A stretch of 64,000 nt of DNA, from positions 4,155,798 through 4,219,797 of the forward strand of contig NZ_CP036261.1 of assembly GCF_007741475.1 (NCBI RefSeq), given 5' to 3'. Source of the DNA: Rosistilla ulvae. Lineage in GTDB: Bacteria > Planctomycetota > Planctomycetia > Pirellulales > Pirellulaceae. Below, in pieces: positions 36,319 to 47,661 of this stretch. Within the stretch, counting starts at the first letter, position 1. Every line of letters begins with the position of its first letter. The translations under genes and the position numbers were made by a program. Under the pieces are notes generated by a model that was not told the origin of the DNA, made no database searches, and worked only from the letters and a program-made list of their open reading frames with translations.

Positions 36319-37175
36319 TTGGAGATCCCTTGCAAGTAGGCACCGTAGTCGTTGTTAAAATGGTGCGAAATTGCAACAAGTTGCTCGCCATTGATGAAGC
36401 CTTGCGAGTATGCGATCTCCTCGGGACAGGCGATCTTGAGTCCCTGGCGTTTTTCCACGGCGGCGACGAAGTTGCAGGCGTCGAGGAGGCTGTCTTTGGT
36501 GCCGGTGTCCAACCAGGCGAAGCCGCGGCTGAATTGCTCGACGTGCAAGCGGCCCGATTCGAGGTAGGCGCGGTTGACGTCGGTGATCTCCAATTCGCCT
36601 CGGGGCGATGGTTTTAAGTTGGCTGCGATCTCGAGGACGTGGTTGTCGTAGAAGTAGAGGCCGGGGATGGCGAAGTTGCTTTTGGGCTTGGACGGCTTTT
36701 CTTCCAGCGAAATCGCTTTTCCGTTGGAGTCGAATTCGACCACTCCATATCGCTGCGGGTCGGTCACTCGATAGCCAAAAATTGTCGCTCCCGTTTCGTT
36801 CGAGGCGGCGTTAGCTAGCGTCTTGCGAAAACCTTGTCCATAAAAAATGTTGTCGCCCAAAACGAGGGCGACACGGTCGGTGCCGACAAATTCACGGCCG
36901 ATGATGAACGCCTGCGCAATCCCTTCGGGTTTGGGCTGCTGGGCATAGGAGAACGACATCCCCCACTGCGATCCATCACCTAACAAACGTTCAAAAGCGG
37001 GAAGGTCGTGCGGTGTGGAGATTACGAGAACTTCGCGAATTCCAGCCAACATTAAGGTCGACAGCGGATAATAGATCATCGGCTTGTCGTAGATCGGGAT
37101 CAGTTGTTTGCTGACCCCCAGGGTGATCGGATGCAGTCGCGAGCCACTGCCCCCCGCTAGTATCATCCCCTTCAT
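36315..37175 (-). CDS. rfbA: glucose-1-phosphate thymidylyltransferase
   Basis: A 286-residue enzyme making dTDP-glucose from dTTP and glucose-1-phosphate, the first step to dTDP-rhamnose and related sugars. [20 protein letters not shown] (3-22) is the nucleotidyltransferase loop, [20 protein letters not shown] follows, [10 protein letters not shown] (about 107-116) has the metal Asp, and [20 protein letters not shown] (about 146-165) plus [12 protein letters not shown] (about 225-236) are RmlA-specific. Length and order are those of the family. The start is fixed by the ATGA overlap at 37172-37175; the longer frame to 37283 would overlap the upstream gene by more than 100 bases. The partner dehydratase gene rfbB lies at 45191-46249. 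Confidence 0.95.
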   Translation of the reverse strand: MKGMILAGGSGSRLHPITLGVSKQLIPIYDKPMIYYPLSTLMLAGIREVLVISTPHDLPAFERLLGDGSQWGMSFSYAQQPKPEGIAQAFIIGREFVGTDRVALVLGDNIFYGQGFRKTLANAASNETGATIFGYRVTDPQRYGVVEFDSNGKAISLEEKPSKPKSNFAIPGLYFYDNHVLEIAANLKPSPRGELEITDVNRAYLESGRLHVEQFSRGFAWLDTGTKDSLLDACNFVAAVEKRQGLKIACPEEIAYSQGFINGEQLVAISHHFNNDYGAYLQGISN

Positions 37176-38056
37176 ACCGATGCCCCCTCGGGGATCCAGC
37201 TTCGTAGCGACTCCCGAATCGCATCGTCGACATCGGCGATTGGAATTCCCGTCGCACGCAGCTTTCGGTTGTCCATCACGCAATTAGACCGAGGCGTCTT
37301 TGCGGCCAGCGACATAAACTCGTCTTCCGAATCGAAGAATTCGAACGTCCTACCCAACTTCAATTCCTGTTCGATCATCCCTACAACTTGCCGCGTTGTC
37401 ACGCTGCCGGTGTTGGTCACGTTATAAATCCCAGTCGGGACGCGTCGCAGCCAACACTCAAGCGAGGCGCGAACAAAATCGCCGAGATGGGAAATCGAAT
37501 TCGTCGCTTCCAACAAGCGATGGTATCTCATCAACTTGGACAAATAATTGCGAGGAGAATCGCGGTGATTAAATGGGATGCGAAGTCGCCAAACGTAAAC
37601 GTTTTCGGCTCCCGCAAGACACTCCTCTCCCAACGCTTTGCAACCAGAATAGAAGCTGCAATTGTTGGTGCGGAACGAAAAATTTGGTTCGTCCTCTTCG
37701 CGGAACCCACTGCCATCGAAGCGTACACCGGTGTAGATGCAACCGCTTGACACATGCCCCCAAGGCAAATCGCCAGCCATCGCACAGGCTTCGCGAATCG
37801 TCCCGGGCAAGACAGCGTTACCGGCAAGGCACTGCGACTTCTGCAATTCGCAAGCGTCGACGTTTGGCTTGCCTGTGTAACCGGCTGCATTGATCAAGAA
37901 GCTCGCATTGCTTTCGCGAATCAGACCGATCAGCGCGTCACGCTGCGTGTAGTCGCAATCGGACCGTGAGATCGATCGGAAATCGATCCCACGCCGCGTC
38001 AACAGTTCGCAAAAAGCGTTGCCAACGTACCCCGTTCCGCCGAGAAGCAATATCAA
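37172..38056 (-). CDS. RmlD-like dTDP-sugar reductase (NRS/ER-like)
   Basis: A 294-residue SDR protein. [20 protein letters not shown] (2-21) is the NAD(P) loop, [20 protein letters not shown] (about 54-73) closely resembles the plant-type 3,5-epimerase/4-reductase (NRS/ER, UER1) segment, and [12 protein letters not shown] (about 132-143) holds the Y-x3-K pair. Its size and the neighbour rfbA suggest it reduces a dTDP-4-keto-6-deoxysugar, possibly also epimerising it, which would explain the absence of rfbC. The start is a TTG at 38056; a stop (TAG) lies 18 bases upstream. It is the first gene of the 38-kb minus-strand locus. Confidence 0.8.
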   Translation of the reverse strand: MILLLGGTGYVGNAFCELLTRRGIDFRSISRSDCDYTQRDALIGLIRESNASFLINAAGYTGKPNVDACELQKSQCLAGNAVLPGTIREACAMAGDLPWGHVSSGCIYTGVRFDGSGFREEDEPNFSFRTNNCSFYSGCKALGEECLAGAENVYVWRLRIPFNHRDSPRNYLSKLMRYHRLLEATNSISHLGDFVRASLECWLRRVPTGIYNVTNTGSVTTRQVVGMIEQELKLGRTFEFFDSEDEFMSLAAKTPRSNCVMDNRKLRATGIPIADVDDAIRESLRSWIPEGASV

Positions 38057-38390
38057 GTCTTCAACTCTTGCCTACGTGACGCCGCGTCGGCGGCGCGCAC
38101 TTCGTTCCTTTGGGTGACAGGCACCTTCGATTGCAGTCCGGTTTGTGGGGTGTATGCATCCATGCATGATTGTGTTCGTTTAACGAAGCAGTTTCCGTCG
38201 CATTTGCGCGGTCTACTGGTAGCGAGTGAAAAGTGGCGCGGCCCATCCTGGATCACGCAAATTCGCCAATGGAATGTTAAATAGTGGATCGGACAATGCG
38301 TTGCGTCCATCGAAATTGGGGCATTCCAAATTTTAGAATACCCGGGAGATGGCGCAGTCAGCACAACCGATCGATCAAGTCATTGGAGGA

Positions 38391-38434
38391 GCTGCGGTAA
38401 ACCGCAGCACGTCGTTCGAGGGGGGGGCCGAACG
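38391..38434. repeat. two tandem perfect hairpins in the divergent region
   Basis: Hairpin one is GCTGCGG-TAAA-CCGCAGC (38391-38408). Hairpin two is CGTTCG around a 10-base G-rich loop and CGAACG (38413-38434). They lie 335 to 380 bases upstream of the first gene of the minus-strand locus. They could be part of a leader or attenuator, or the end of an unseen transcript; there is no T-run. Seen directly; role unknown. Confidence 0.5.
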
Positions 38435-38961
38435 TGTTCGTCGTCGCAACGTAAATCGCGGCCACGAGTCATGATGCCTTGGCACATCACGGGAAAAGTC
38501 GTGTCCGTTTTCGTCATTTGAAAGCGTCCTTCATTCAACAGCTATCACCACAACACCACGTCGAACGCATCCGCTCTGGGGGTAGTGGCAAGCCAGTCAA
38601 TCGGCCGCTTTCTCTCGGTTCCAGATCGTACACTGATATCGCAAAAATCACAATGATTAGGCCCCAAAAATACTGCACCTCGCCCCCCTGGAAGGCACTC
38701 TTGCTGCACGCCCCCCCTAAAGGAGCGGACCCGCTGGTTCGGCGCTTCACAATGCATTCGGCCAGCCAATCCGGCCCTCCACAGCACGCGGCGGCACCGA
38801 CATACTCCCGGGCGGTGTTGAGCTGCAGCATGCGTCCCTCCAACGTGCTGAAAGACCGCGTCTTTGCGTCCCACCCATCGATCGCTATTTGAGGATGAAA
38901 CTTTCACCATCGAGCTGACGGGGACTGGTACAAATCTTGCAAGAACTTCCGATGCGAGACG

Positions 38962-39002
38962 CCAACTGCCAAATTTTGCACTGCGTGGTGTCGGGCAGTT
39001 GG
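38962..39002 (+). promoter_or_regulatory. inverted repeat in the hsp20 leader
   Basis: CCAACTGCC (38962-38970) and GGCAGTTGG (38994-39002) form a perfect 9-base-pair inverted repeat with a 23-base spacer, 43 bases before the hsp20 ATG. It could be an operator for a heat-shock repressor (it is not the CIRCE sequence) or an RNA stem controlling translation. Inference only. Confidence 0.4.
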
Positions 39003-39044
39003 GGTTGATCGTGGTTTCAGTTCAAATGGACGGAGGTATGAGCC

Positions 39045-39488
39045 ATGTCTAGTTACAACATGACCCGAGCGCTTGTTCCGAGCGCATTTGGAATTGCGGG
39101 ACACGAGATGGAGGAGCTGTTCGATCGATTGTTCTATCCCGGCACCAACCCTGCCGCCACCAAGTGGACTCCCCCCGCTTCGGTGTGGGAATCGGGAGAG
39201 CATGTCCATCTGGAGATGGAACTCGCGGGGGTCAACCAGGAGGATATCGACGTCAGCTTCGAGGATGGCTTGCTGAAGATTTCGGCCAAACGCCATCAAC
39301 CCGATACGACCGACCGAACCTATCTGCACGATGAGCGGACGTGGGGGGATATGTCGCGGTCGATGCGGGTCTCCAACTCGGTCGATCCCGATTCGATCGA
39401 TGCCTCGTATCAAAATGGCTTGCTGCACGTCCGGCTTTGCAAACGAGCCGAGGTCCTTCCCAAGCGGATCGAGATCAAGACGCCATAG
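39045..39488 (+). CDS. Hsp20 family small heat-shock protein
   Basis: A 147-residue chaperone with an alpha-crystallin domain from about 40 to 140. VHLEMELAGVNQEDIDVSFE (about 54-73), DGLLKISAKRH (about 74-84) and the late NGLLHVRLCKR (about 124-134, the G-x-L motif) mark the domain. It prevents aggregation of unfolded proteins in the cytoplasm. Shine-Dalgarno GGAGGT (39032-39037) sits 7 bases before the ATG, a strong site in a region where most genes lack one. It is monocistronic: a hairpin follows about 65 bases after the stop. Confidence 0.95.
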   Translation: MSSYNMTRALVPSAFGIAGHEMEELFDRLFYPGTNPAATKWTPPASVWESGEHVHLEMELAGVNQEDIDVSFEDGLLKISAKRHQPDTTDRTYLHDERTWGDMSRSMRVSNSVDPDSIDASYQNGLLHVRLCKRAEVLPKRIEIKTP

Positions 39489-39908
39489 CCCGCCAGCCGG
39501 AAGAGCCGCCATTCCCGGTCGATACGACGGAGGAATGGGACCGGAAAGACTCCGCGGACGAATCGCTCCGATTCGTCCGGCGGAGATTCTTTCATCTCGA
39601 TTTAACGCACTCAACAATCTCCTCTCCGCGCATGAAATCTCCAGGCTGCGCAAAGAGTGACCGATTCCGTATCGGAGCGAGCCGTCGTCCGCGGCGTTTG
39701 CGATCGAATCGCCGAAAGGCTCGACGCCAACGCCTCATTGTCCATGATGCCCATCCACATCACTCTCGGCGCTCGTACCTGCGGGTTTGCGAGAGAAGTT
39801 CAGGCAGTGACTTTCTGCCACATCTATGCAAGCGGGGGGCTGCGCCAACAATAGAGGGATCGACAGCCGATTCTCAGACCCGTGACTTTCGGAGCGTGAC
39901 ATTGCCCC
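39489..39908. other. gene-free stretch between hsp20 and cydA
   Basis: No gene supported. It contains the strong hairpin at 39552-39583 and presumably the cydA promoter, which I cannot point to. Short open frames here (for example 39657-39854) have no recognisable features. Confidence 0.5.
39552..39583 (+). terminator. strong hairpin after hsp20 (probable transcription end)
   Basis: GGACGAATCG-CTC-CGATTCGTCC (39556-39578) is a perfect 10-bp stem with a 3-base loop, extended by CCGC/GG-CGG with a bulge. There is only a weak T-rich stretch after it (ATTCTTTC), so it may be a pause or stabilising 3' end, not a full intrinsic terminator. Confidence 0.5.
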
Positions 39909-41377
<1,469 letters not shown>

Positions 41378-41378
<1 letters not shown>

Positions 41379-42406
41379 TGAATTACGAACTGTTGACGTT
41401 CATTTGGTTTGTGCTGCTGAGCGCGCTCCTGTGTGGCTACGCGATCCTCGATGGCTTTGATCTCGGTGTGGGAATCCTGCATCCCTTCATCGCCAAAGAC
41501 GATCGCCAGCGGCGGTTGGTGATGAATTCGATCGGTCCGCTGTGGGACGGCAACGAGGTCTGGTTGGTGACCTTCGGCGGGGCGTTGTTCGCCGCCTTCC
41601 CGGTCGCCTATGCAACGGTCTTCAGCAGCTTTTACACAGCGTTTTTCCTGCTGCTAACCTGTCTGATCGGCCGCGCCGTCAGCCTCGAGTTTCGCTCCAA
41701 AGTGCAATCGCCGCGATGGAGAAAAACCTGGGACTTCGGTTTCTTCGCCTCTTCGCTGACCGCGGCGGCACTGCTGGGAATCGCTGGCGGCAACGTGATG
41801 GCAGGGATGGAGCTGGGACCTCGCTACGTCTATCAGGGAAACCTGTTGAGCCAGATCTATTGGTACCCGCTGTTGATCGGAGCGTTGACAGTTTCATTGT
41901 TCGCGATGCACGGAGCGATCTATCTGTATCTGAAGACCGAAGACGAACTGCAGGATCGCGTCCAGCGGGCGATCCACCCGTTGTTCCTCACCTTCGCCGG
42001 ACTCTATGTCTCCGCGACGCTTGCGACGTGGTGGCACGTTCCGCATGCTACCGAAAACATCGCGAACTTCCCCATACTTTGGATCGTTCCGATCTTGAAC
42101 GCGTTGGCGGTTTTAAACATCCCGCGAGCGATGCATCTGAAACGTCCCAGCTACGCTTTTTTCTCCTCGGCGATGGTGATCCTCGCGTTTGCGTCGCTAT
42201 TCAGTGTCGCGATCTTTCCCAATCTGATGCTATCGACAATCGATCCGGCCTATAGCGTGACGCTCGAAAATTCACGCAGCAGCCAAGCCACACTCGGAAC
42301 GATGTTGATCATCGCGGCGATCGGAATCCCCTGCGTGCTCAGCTACACCGTGATCATCTACTGGATCTTCCGCGGCAAGGTGAAGCTGGACCCGCACAGC
42401 TACTGA
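41378..42406 (+). CDS. cydB: cytochrome bd ubiquinol oxidase subunit II
   Basis: A 342-residue membrane partner of CydA. ILDGFDLGVGILHPF (about 23-37), SIGPLWDGNEVWLVTFGGAL (about 51-70) with the conserved W-D-G-N-E-V-W-L, FPVAYATVFSSFYTAFFL (about 73-90), and RAVSLEFRSK (about 98-107) are all textbook CydB motifs. With CydA it forms the high-affinity terminal oxidase used at low oxygen. It overlaps cydA by 1 nt (TAATG), so both are made from one message. The complex may include a CydX-type subunit, but none is seen downstream. Confidence 0.95.
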
Positions 42407-42429
42407 GAGGCGCAAGCTCCGCCCCGACC

Positions 42430-42933
42430 TCAAAGAATCGGTGGCAACAACATCCAGTTGGATTTCGCGTACGCAGCATACTCTGGATAGCATCGACTGA
42501 GGAACTTTTCCTCACGCTTCGCCTTGACGATCAACACGCCCAACAGGACCAGCATTGCCGCCACTTTCCAAAAGGCCAGCGGAGCGACGGCGAGTCCGCT
42601 GCAGAACAGCAGCAGCGCCGTGTACATCGGATGGCGGACGATACGGTACGGGCCCGATACGGTCAGCGTTCCGTCGGTTTTTGGCTGCGGTAGCACGCGC
42701 AGATTCCGTCTGCCCAGCGATCGCAACGCTGCGACGTGTAAGAGGGTTCCGGCGATGCAGATCAGCAATGCCGCGGCGTTTGCGCGATCGATGCGCAGCG
42801 AAAAGATCAGCAGAGTCGGCACCAGAAACTGGACAAAAACGAGCCCCCGATCGAATCCCGACGGGCGGAGCTCCGAACGACCGGTCCGCCCCGTTGCTGC
42901 CGCACGCTGACGATCTGAACCTGGATCAGGCAT
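42430..42933 (-). CDS. isoprenylcysteine carboxyl methyltransferase-like membrane protein
   Basis: A 167-residue protein with about four membrane segments and the ICMT/PEMT core: TVSGPYRIVRHPMYTALLLF (about 90-109) with the R-H-P-x-Y motif, and KREEKFLSRCYPEYAAYAKS (about 138-157) with the E-E-x-x-L and Y-x-x-Y elements. Bacterial relatives methylate lipids or small molecules with SAM at the membrane; the substrate here is unknown. It is convergent with cydB, with 23 bases between the stops, and 8 bases downstream of the epimerase gene on the same strand. Confidence 0.83.
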   Translation of the reverse strand: MPDPGSDRQRAAATGRTGRSELRPSGFDRGLVFVQFLVPTLLIFSLRIDRANAAALLICIAGTLLHVAALRSLGRRNLRVLPQPKTDGTLTVSGPYRIVRHPMYTALLLFCSGLAVAPLAFWKVAAMLVLLGVLIVKAKREEKFLSRCYPEYAAYAKSNWMLLPPIL

Positions 42934-42941
42934 GGCTTGGA

Positions 42942-44003
42942 TCAGCTATCGCTTTTCGGCCGCTGCTGCCACGCGGCGACGATCTGTTCGATCGTCTCCT
43001 CCAAGCTCACGGTGAGGTCCCAGTTGGGATAATCGGCCCGCATCTTCGTCAGGTCGCTGTAATAGCAAATATGATCGCCGATCCGGTTTTCATCGCTATA
43101 GCTGTATCGTTGTTGCCGTCCCGTGAAGCGTTCGGTGATCTGGAACGCTTCGAGAATCGAGCAACTGTTCGCTTTGCCGCCACCGATATTGTAGACCTCC
43201 GCCACGCGAGGCGTCTCGATAAACGCAGCGATAAATCGAGCGACGTCTTCGCTGTGGATGTTGTCGCGAACCTGTTTACCTTTGTACCCAAACACGGTGT
43301 ACGGTTTGCCTTCCAGATTGCACTTCACTAGATAGCTGAGGAAGCCGTGGAGTTCGACTCCCGTATGATTGGGACCGGTCAAGCAACCGCCGCGAAGACA
43401 GCAGGTGGGCATGTTGAAGTAGCGGCCGTACTCTTGAACCATCACGTCGGCGGCGACTTTGGAGGCTCCGAAAAGCGAATGCTTGGACTGGTCGATTGAA
43501 AAGCTTTCGGGAATCCCGCAGGCGTAGGCAGGATCGGCGTAGTCCCAGCGAGTTTCCTGTTCTTGCAACGCGATCGTGTTGGGGCGATCGCCGTAGACTT
43601 TGTTGGTCGACATGTGAGCAAACGGCGCTTCGGGACAGGCCTGTCGTGTCGCTTCCAACAGGTTCAACGTCCCCACGGCGTTGGTGTCGAAATCGTCGAA
43701 CGGGATCGTCGCAGCGCGGTCGTGGCTGGGCTGCGCTGCCGTATGAACGATTGCGTCGGGACGGACTTCGCTTACCAGCGATAGAACGCCTTCGCGGTCC
43801 CGGATGTCGACCTCATGATGCTCGAATCCATCAATTCGGCTTGCCAACCGTCGCTGGTTCCAACGTGTGTCCCCTTGAGGACCAAAAAATACGGCGCGTT
43901 GATTGTTGTCGACCCCGTGGATCTTCCAGCCTGCGGCGGCAAAGTACATGCAGACTTCGGAGCCAATCAAGCCAGAGGATCCGGTAACCAGTAGTTTTTT
44001 CAT
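42942..44003 (-). CDS. NAD-dependent epimerase (CDP-paratose 2-epimerase-like)
   Basis: A 353-residue extended SDR. Cofactor loop: [20 protein letters not shown] (2-21). [11 protein letters not shown] near 87-97, [12 protein letters not shown] (about 132-143) and YxxxK in the [11 protein letters not shown] area follow. The segment [20 protein letters not shown] (about 204-223) is typical of the CDP-tyvelose/paratose epimerase branch, as is [18 protein letters not shown] (about 241-258). The nucleotide (CDP, UDP or GDP) is not certain. ATG 44003 is preferred over the GTG at 44015. With gmd and rfbB upstream it forms a nucleotide-sugar cluster. Confidence 0.85.
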   Translation of the reverse strand: MKKLLVTGSSGLIGSEVCMYFAAAGWKIHGVDNNQRAVFFGPQGDTRWNQRRLASRIDGFEHHEVDIRDREGVLSLVSEVRPDAIVHTAAQPSHDRAATIPFDDFDTNAVGTLNLLEATRQACPEAPFAHMSTNKVYGDRPNTIALQEQETRWDYADPAYACGIPESFSIDQSKHSLFGASKVAADVMVQEYGRYFNMPTCCLRGGCLTGPNHTGVELHGFLSYLVKCNLEGKPYTVFGYKGKQVRDNIHSEDVARFIAAFIETPRVAEVYNIGGGKANSCSILEAFQITERFTGRQQRYSYSDENRIGDHICYYSDLTKMRADYPNWDLTVSLEETIEQIVAAWQQRPKSDS

Positions 44004-44048
44004 TGTTACTAACACCCCAGGCGTGATTAGGTTTGCGAGGTCGTCATT

Positions 44049-45035
44049 TCAGCCGTGTGACCGAATCGCTTGTAGATCGTGTTCGACCATCAGCGCAGCG
44101 AGTTCGGGTGCTTTGGTACGGGGCTGCCAGTCGAGTGTTTCGATGGCATGTTTGGGGTTGCCGACCAGTCGGTGGGATTCCGCCGGACGCATGTATTTGG
44201 GGTCGGTCTGCACATGGTCGCGCCACTCCAGGTCTACGGAACCGAACGCGGCTTCCAGAAACTCGCCCAAGGTGTGACTCTTCCCCGTCGCGATCACATA
44301 GTCGTCGGGCGTATCGTGCTGCAAAATCTTCCAGAACGCTTCGACGTATTCGGGCGCATAGCCCCAGTCGCGCTGCGCGTCGAGGTTGCCCAGGGTCAAC
44401 GTTTTCTGCAAGCCGAGTTTGATCCGAGCCGCCGCCAACGAGATCTTGCGGGTCACGAAGCTCTCGCCGCGACGTGGCGATTCGTGATTGAAGCAGATCG
44501 CATTACAGGCGAAGAAGCCAAAGGAGTCGCGGTAGACACGGACCATTTGCGTCGCGAAGGCCTTGGCAACGCCATACGGTGAAACGGGGTTCATCGGTGT
44601 CGATTCATCTTGCGGCGCGTCGCTCGGGCGTCCAAAAATCTCACTACTGCTGATCTGCATCATCCGCGGTCGCTCGGGGAGATCGCGCAGCACTTCCAAC
44701 AATCGCAGCGTCCCCATCGCGGTGAATTCACAGGTCGATTCGGGGATCTCAAAACTGGCTCCCACGTGGCTCTGCCCCGCCAAATGGTAGACCTCCGTCG
44801 GCTGAATCCGGATCAACAGCCGACGAATCGTTGTCGTGTCATCGATATCGGCATAGTGCAAGAACAATTTTTGGTTGTAGATCGTCGGATCGCCAAACAA
44901 ATGGTCCAATCGCGCCCGAACCGTGTTGCTGGACCGGCGAACGAGCCCATGAACCTCATACCCTTTGGCCAGCAACAATTCAGCGAGATAGCTGCCATCT
45001 TGTCCCGAAATACCGGTGATCAGTGCTTTCCGCAT
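44049..45035 (-). CDS. gmd: GDP-mannose 4,6-dehydratase
   Basis: A 328-residue extended SDR converting GDP-mannose to GDP-4-keto-6-deoxymannose, precursor of GDP-fucose and GDP-rhamnose. ALITGISGQDGSYLAELLL (4-22) is the GMD-specific NADP loop. GLVRRSSN (about 30-37), YHLAGQSHVGASFEIP (about 83-98), ISSSEIFG (about 127-134), YGVAKAFA (Y-x3-K, about 153-160), and NHESPRRGESFVTRKI (about 182-197) are exact GMD landmarks. No GDP-fucose synthase is plainly present in the window, though the SDR at 25983-26969 might supply the next step. Confidence 0.95.
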   Translation of the reverse strand: MRKALITGISGQDGSYLAELLLAKGYEVHGLVRRSSNTVRARLDHLFGDPTIYNQKLFLHYADIDDTTTIRRLLIRIQPTEVYHLAGQSHVGASFEIPESTCEFTAMGTLRLLEVLRDLPERPRMMQISSSEIFGRPSDAPQDESTPMNPVSPYGVAKAFATQMVRVYRDSFGFFACNAICFNHESPRRGESFVTRKISLAAARIKLGLQKTLTLGNLDAQRDWGYAPEYVEAFWKILQHDTPDDYVIATGKSHTLGEFLEAAFGSVDLEWRDHVQTDPKYMRPAESHRLVGNPKHAIETLDWQPRTKAPELAALMVEHDLQAIRSHG

Positions 45036-45190
45036 GCGTCAATATTACCCTTCGGGATCGTCGATCCATCGTCGTTTCTGTTGTTCGCCAAGCGAGCCAG
45101 CCTAGCGACAAAACCCAGTGCCATCAATCGGCAATCGGCTGATGCATCGGGCAACGCGGGTCCCCGATTCGCCGCATCCGCTGGCACACG

Positions 45191-46249
45191 TTAGCCCTTC
45201 TGCCCCAAGCGTTCCAACCGATAATCGCCCGACAGGATGTTCTGCCACCATGTTTGATTCTCCAGATACCAGCGGACGGTCTTGCGAAACCCGCTGGCAA
45301 AATCTTCGGCCGGTTGCCAGTCGAGATCTCGATCGATCTTGGTCGCGTCGATCGCATACCGCAGATCATGCCCGGGGCGATCGGTCACGAACCGGATGTT
45401 CTCTTCATATCGCTTGCCATCGGCGGCGGGTTGCAGCTCATCCAACAGACCGCACAGCATCTTGACCAGATCGAGGTTCGTGCGTTCGTTGTTGCCACCA
45501 ATGTTGTAGGTCTCTCCGATGGTACCTTTCTGCAGGACACGCGTCAGCGCCCGGCAATGATCTTCCACGTACAGCCAATCGCGGATGTTTTCGCCTCGCC
45601 CGTACACCGGAATCAACTCACCTTGCAGACACTTTAAGATCACCACCGGAATCAGTTTCTCGGGGAATTGATAGGGACCGTAATTATTCGAGCAATTGGT
45701 TACCAAGACCGGCAGACCGTAGGTATCGTGCCACGCGCGGGCCAGGTGATCGGACGAAGCCTTGCTGGCCGAATAGGGCGAGTGGGGATTGTAAGGGGTC
45801 GTTTCACAAAACCCCGGATCGTCCATGCTCAACGAACCAAAGACCTCATCGGTTGAAACATGCAAGAAACGGAAGCCCTCACGGCGCGGCGGTTCCATTT
45901 GTTGATAGTGGTTCAAGCTGGCATGCAACAGATGGTAGGTCCCAACAACATTCGTCTGGATGAAGTCGCCGGGAGAATCGATCGACCGGTCGACATGACT
46001 CTCGGCCGCCAGGTGCATCACGCTATCGGGATCGTGTTTGTCGAATACAGCTTTGACAGCTTCGGCGTCGCACAAATCGACTTGCACAAATCGGTAGCGC
46101 GCATCCTGTTCGATATCCGCTAGTGACGCGAGATTGCCCGCATAGGTCAATTTGTCCAAATTGACAACTTCGTGATCGGTTTCCGCCAATAGGTGCCGTA
46201 CTAGATTGGAACCGATAAAACCGGCACCGCCAGTGACTAAGATTTTCAT
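45191..46249 (-). CDS. rfbB: dTDP-glucose 4,6-dehydratase
   Basis: A 352-residue [23 protein letters not shown] (2-21), [20 protein letters not shown] (about 79-98), the catalytic [11 protein letters not shown] (T-D-E, about 129-139), [11 protein letters not shown] (Y-x3-K, about 158-168) and [18 protein letters not shown] (about 183-200) identify RmlB. It forms dTDP-4-keto-6-deoxyglucose from the product of RfbA. Its pathway partners (rfbA and the reductase) are 8 kb away on the other side of cydAB, an unusual split. 224 bases of non-coding DNA separate its start from wecB. Confidence 0.95.
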   Translation of the reverse strand: MKILVTGGAGFIGSNLVRHLLAETDHEVVNLDKLTYAGNLASLADIEQDARYRFVQVDLCDAEAVKAVFDKHDPDSVMHLAAESHVDRSIDSPGDFIQTNVVGTYHLLHASLNHYQQMEPPRREGFRFLHVSTDEVFGSLSMDDPGFCETTPYNPHSPYSASKASSDHLARAWHDTYGLPVLVTNCSNNYGPYQFPEKLIPVVILKCLQGELIPVYGRGENIRDWLYVEDHCRALTRVLQKGTIGETYNIGGNNERTNLDLVKMLCGLLDELQPAADGKRYEENIRFVTDRPGHDLRYAIDATKIDRDLDWQPAEDFASGFRKTVRWYLENQTWWQNILSGDYRLERLGQKG

Positions 46250-46473
46250 GATAGCTGTGTAGAGTAATGCGAACCGGAGGATGTTACGTGTCCAGGCGAT
46301 GTCGAGGTCCAGGAACGAAGTCGATTACATCTCCGCACCCGCAATGCGACTGCGACAGTTGTCGCAAAGCCACACACCCCTACTTAAAATATGGTCGTTC
46401 GCTCCCCCGGGAAGGTCAACCGCGGCGAGCGAAATACGAGCAGAATAACCGGAGGAAAATCCAACGTTAACAT

Positions 46474-47661
46474 TTACGTTCCGTTGGCGGCCATCGATTT
46501 CTCTAGAATCTGGCGAATCCGATCGGCTGCGGAGCCATCGCCATACGGGTTTTTCAATCCGCTGCGGCGCGTAAATTCATCGGCATCGCACAACAACAGT
46601 TCCGCTTCGGCAAAAATCCGATCGGGATCGGTTCCGACCAATCGACAAGTCCCCGCCGCTATCCCTTCGGGGCGTTCGGTCGTCTCACGCGTCACCAGCA
46701 CGGGCTTGCCCAAACTGGGCGCTTCTTCCTGAACCCCGCCACTGTCGCTCAACAGGAACGTGCAGCGATCCATCAACCAGATAAAATCTTCGTAGCCCGC
46801 CGGTTCGATCAATTCGATGCGGTCGTGATCGCCCAACAATTGCATCACCGGCTCGCGAACACGTGGGTTCAGGTGCACAGGAAACAAAATTCCAAGATCG
46901 GAATGCTCCGTTACAAGGCGTAGAATACCTTCACACATTTTTACGAAACCAGGACCATGCGATTCGCGGCGATGCCCGGTGACAAGAATCCATCGACTGG
47001 CGAGGTTGTCGAGAAACCGGCCGGCAAATGCTTCGCCGATCCCGACGCGGCGAGCGATCTGGCCAGCAGTTCGTTTTTCGGCAGCCAACGTTCCGCGAAT
47101 CCATAACAGCGCATCGACGACGGTATTGCCGGTCACAAAACAATTCGCTTCGTCGATCCGTTCGGACAGCAGATGTTCTCGGCTTTGAACCGTTGGACAA
47201 AAGTGCCACCGAGCGATCGGTGCGACCAGCCGACGATTCATCTCCTCGGGCCATGGGTTTTGTGGATCGTGCGTTCGAAGCCCCGCTTCGACATGTCCGA
47301 CCGGGATGCCTGCATAAAATGCCGCCAGCGCCGTCGCGAACACGGTGGTCGTGTCCCCTTGGACCAAAACCGCCGCAGGACGCGTTTCGACCAGGTAGTC
47401 AAAGACGCTCGAGATCACGCGACTGGTGATGTCGGCAAGGCTCTGCCCCGGCTGCATCAAATTCAGATCATGATCCGGTGTGAGCGAAAACGCCGCCAAC
47501 GCTTGGTCGAGCATCTCGCGATGCTGTCCGGTCGATAGGAGGACCGGACGGAGAGAGGCCGATTTCTGCAGCGCAAAATAGACCGGAGCCATCTTGATCG
47601 CTTCGGGCCGCGTACCAACGACAATGCAGATGTTCTGACGCGGATCTAAAATCTTGTTCAA
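46474..47661 (-). CDS. wecB: UDP-N-acetylglucosamine 2-epimerase (non-hydrolysing)
   Basis: A 395-residue enzyme interconverting UDP-GlcNAc and UDP-ManNAc. CIVVGTRPEAIKMAPVYFAL (about 11-30) is the signature start. GDTTTVFATALAAFYAGIPV (about 91-110), HVEAGLRTHDPQNPWPEEMN (about 112-131), NRRLVAPIARWHFCPT and the late SDSGGVQEEAPSLGKPVLVT (about 294-313) are all present. The start is placed at TTG 47661, which overlaps the preceding stop as TTGA; the frame is open to 47961, but the extra 100 residues are out-of-frame sequence of the upstream gene. With the UDP-glucose dehydrogenase upstream it could feed ManNAc-containing glycan. Confidence 0.93.
   Translation of the reverse strand: MNKILDPRQNICIVVGTRPEAIKMAPVYFALQKSASLRPVLLSTGQHREMLDQALAAFSLTPDHDLNLMQPGQSLADITSRVISSVFDYLVETRPAAVLVQGDTTTVFATALAAFYAGIPVGHVEAGLRTHDPQNPWPEEMNRRLVAPIARWHFCPTVQSREHLLSERIDEANCFVTGNTVVDALLWIRGTLAAEKRTAGQIARRVGIGEAFAGRFLDNLASRWILVTGHRRESHGPGFVKMCEGILRLVTEHSDLGILFPVHLNPRVREPVMQLLGDHDRIELIEPAGYEDFIWLMDRCTFLLSDSGGVQEEAPSLGKPVLVTRETTERPEGIAAGTCRLVGTDPDRIFAEAELLLCDADEFTRRSGLKNPYGDGSAADRIRQILEKSMAANGT

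Larger units (their letters stand above)
38057..39044. other. gene-free divergent region between the polysaccharide locus and hsp20
   Basis: Nearly 1 kb with no convincing gene. It must carry the promoter of the minus-strand locus and that of hsp20. It holds two tandem hairpins (38391-38434), C-runs and G-runs near 38420-38428 and 38685-38720, and the inverted repeat at 38962-39002. A minus frame at 38535-38843 shows one hydrophobic stretch (YFWGLIIVIFAIS), but nothing else supports it. The region may hold regulatory leader RNA or remnants of lost genes. Confidence 0.5.

Noticed and set aside
38535-38843. Minus-strand open frame with one hydrophobic stretch, possible small membrane protein
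   Set aside because: Only one hydrophobic segment in an otherwise Cys/Gly/Arg-rich random-looking sequence, no start context and no family resemblance.
38904-39653. 249-residue minus-strand open frame over hsp20
   Set aside because: It is the antisense shadow of the clearly coding hsp20 gene, which has a strong Shine-Dalgarno sequence and the alpha-crystallin motifs.
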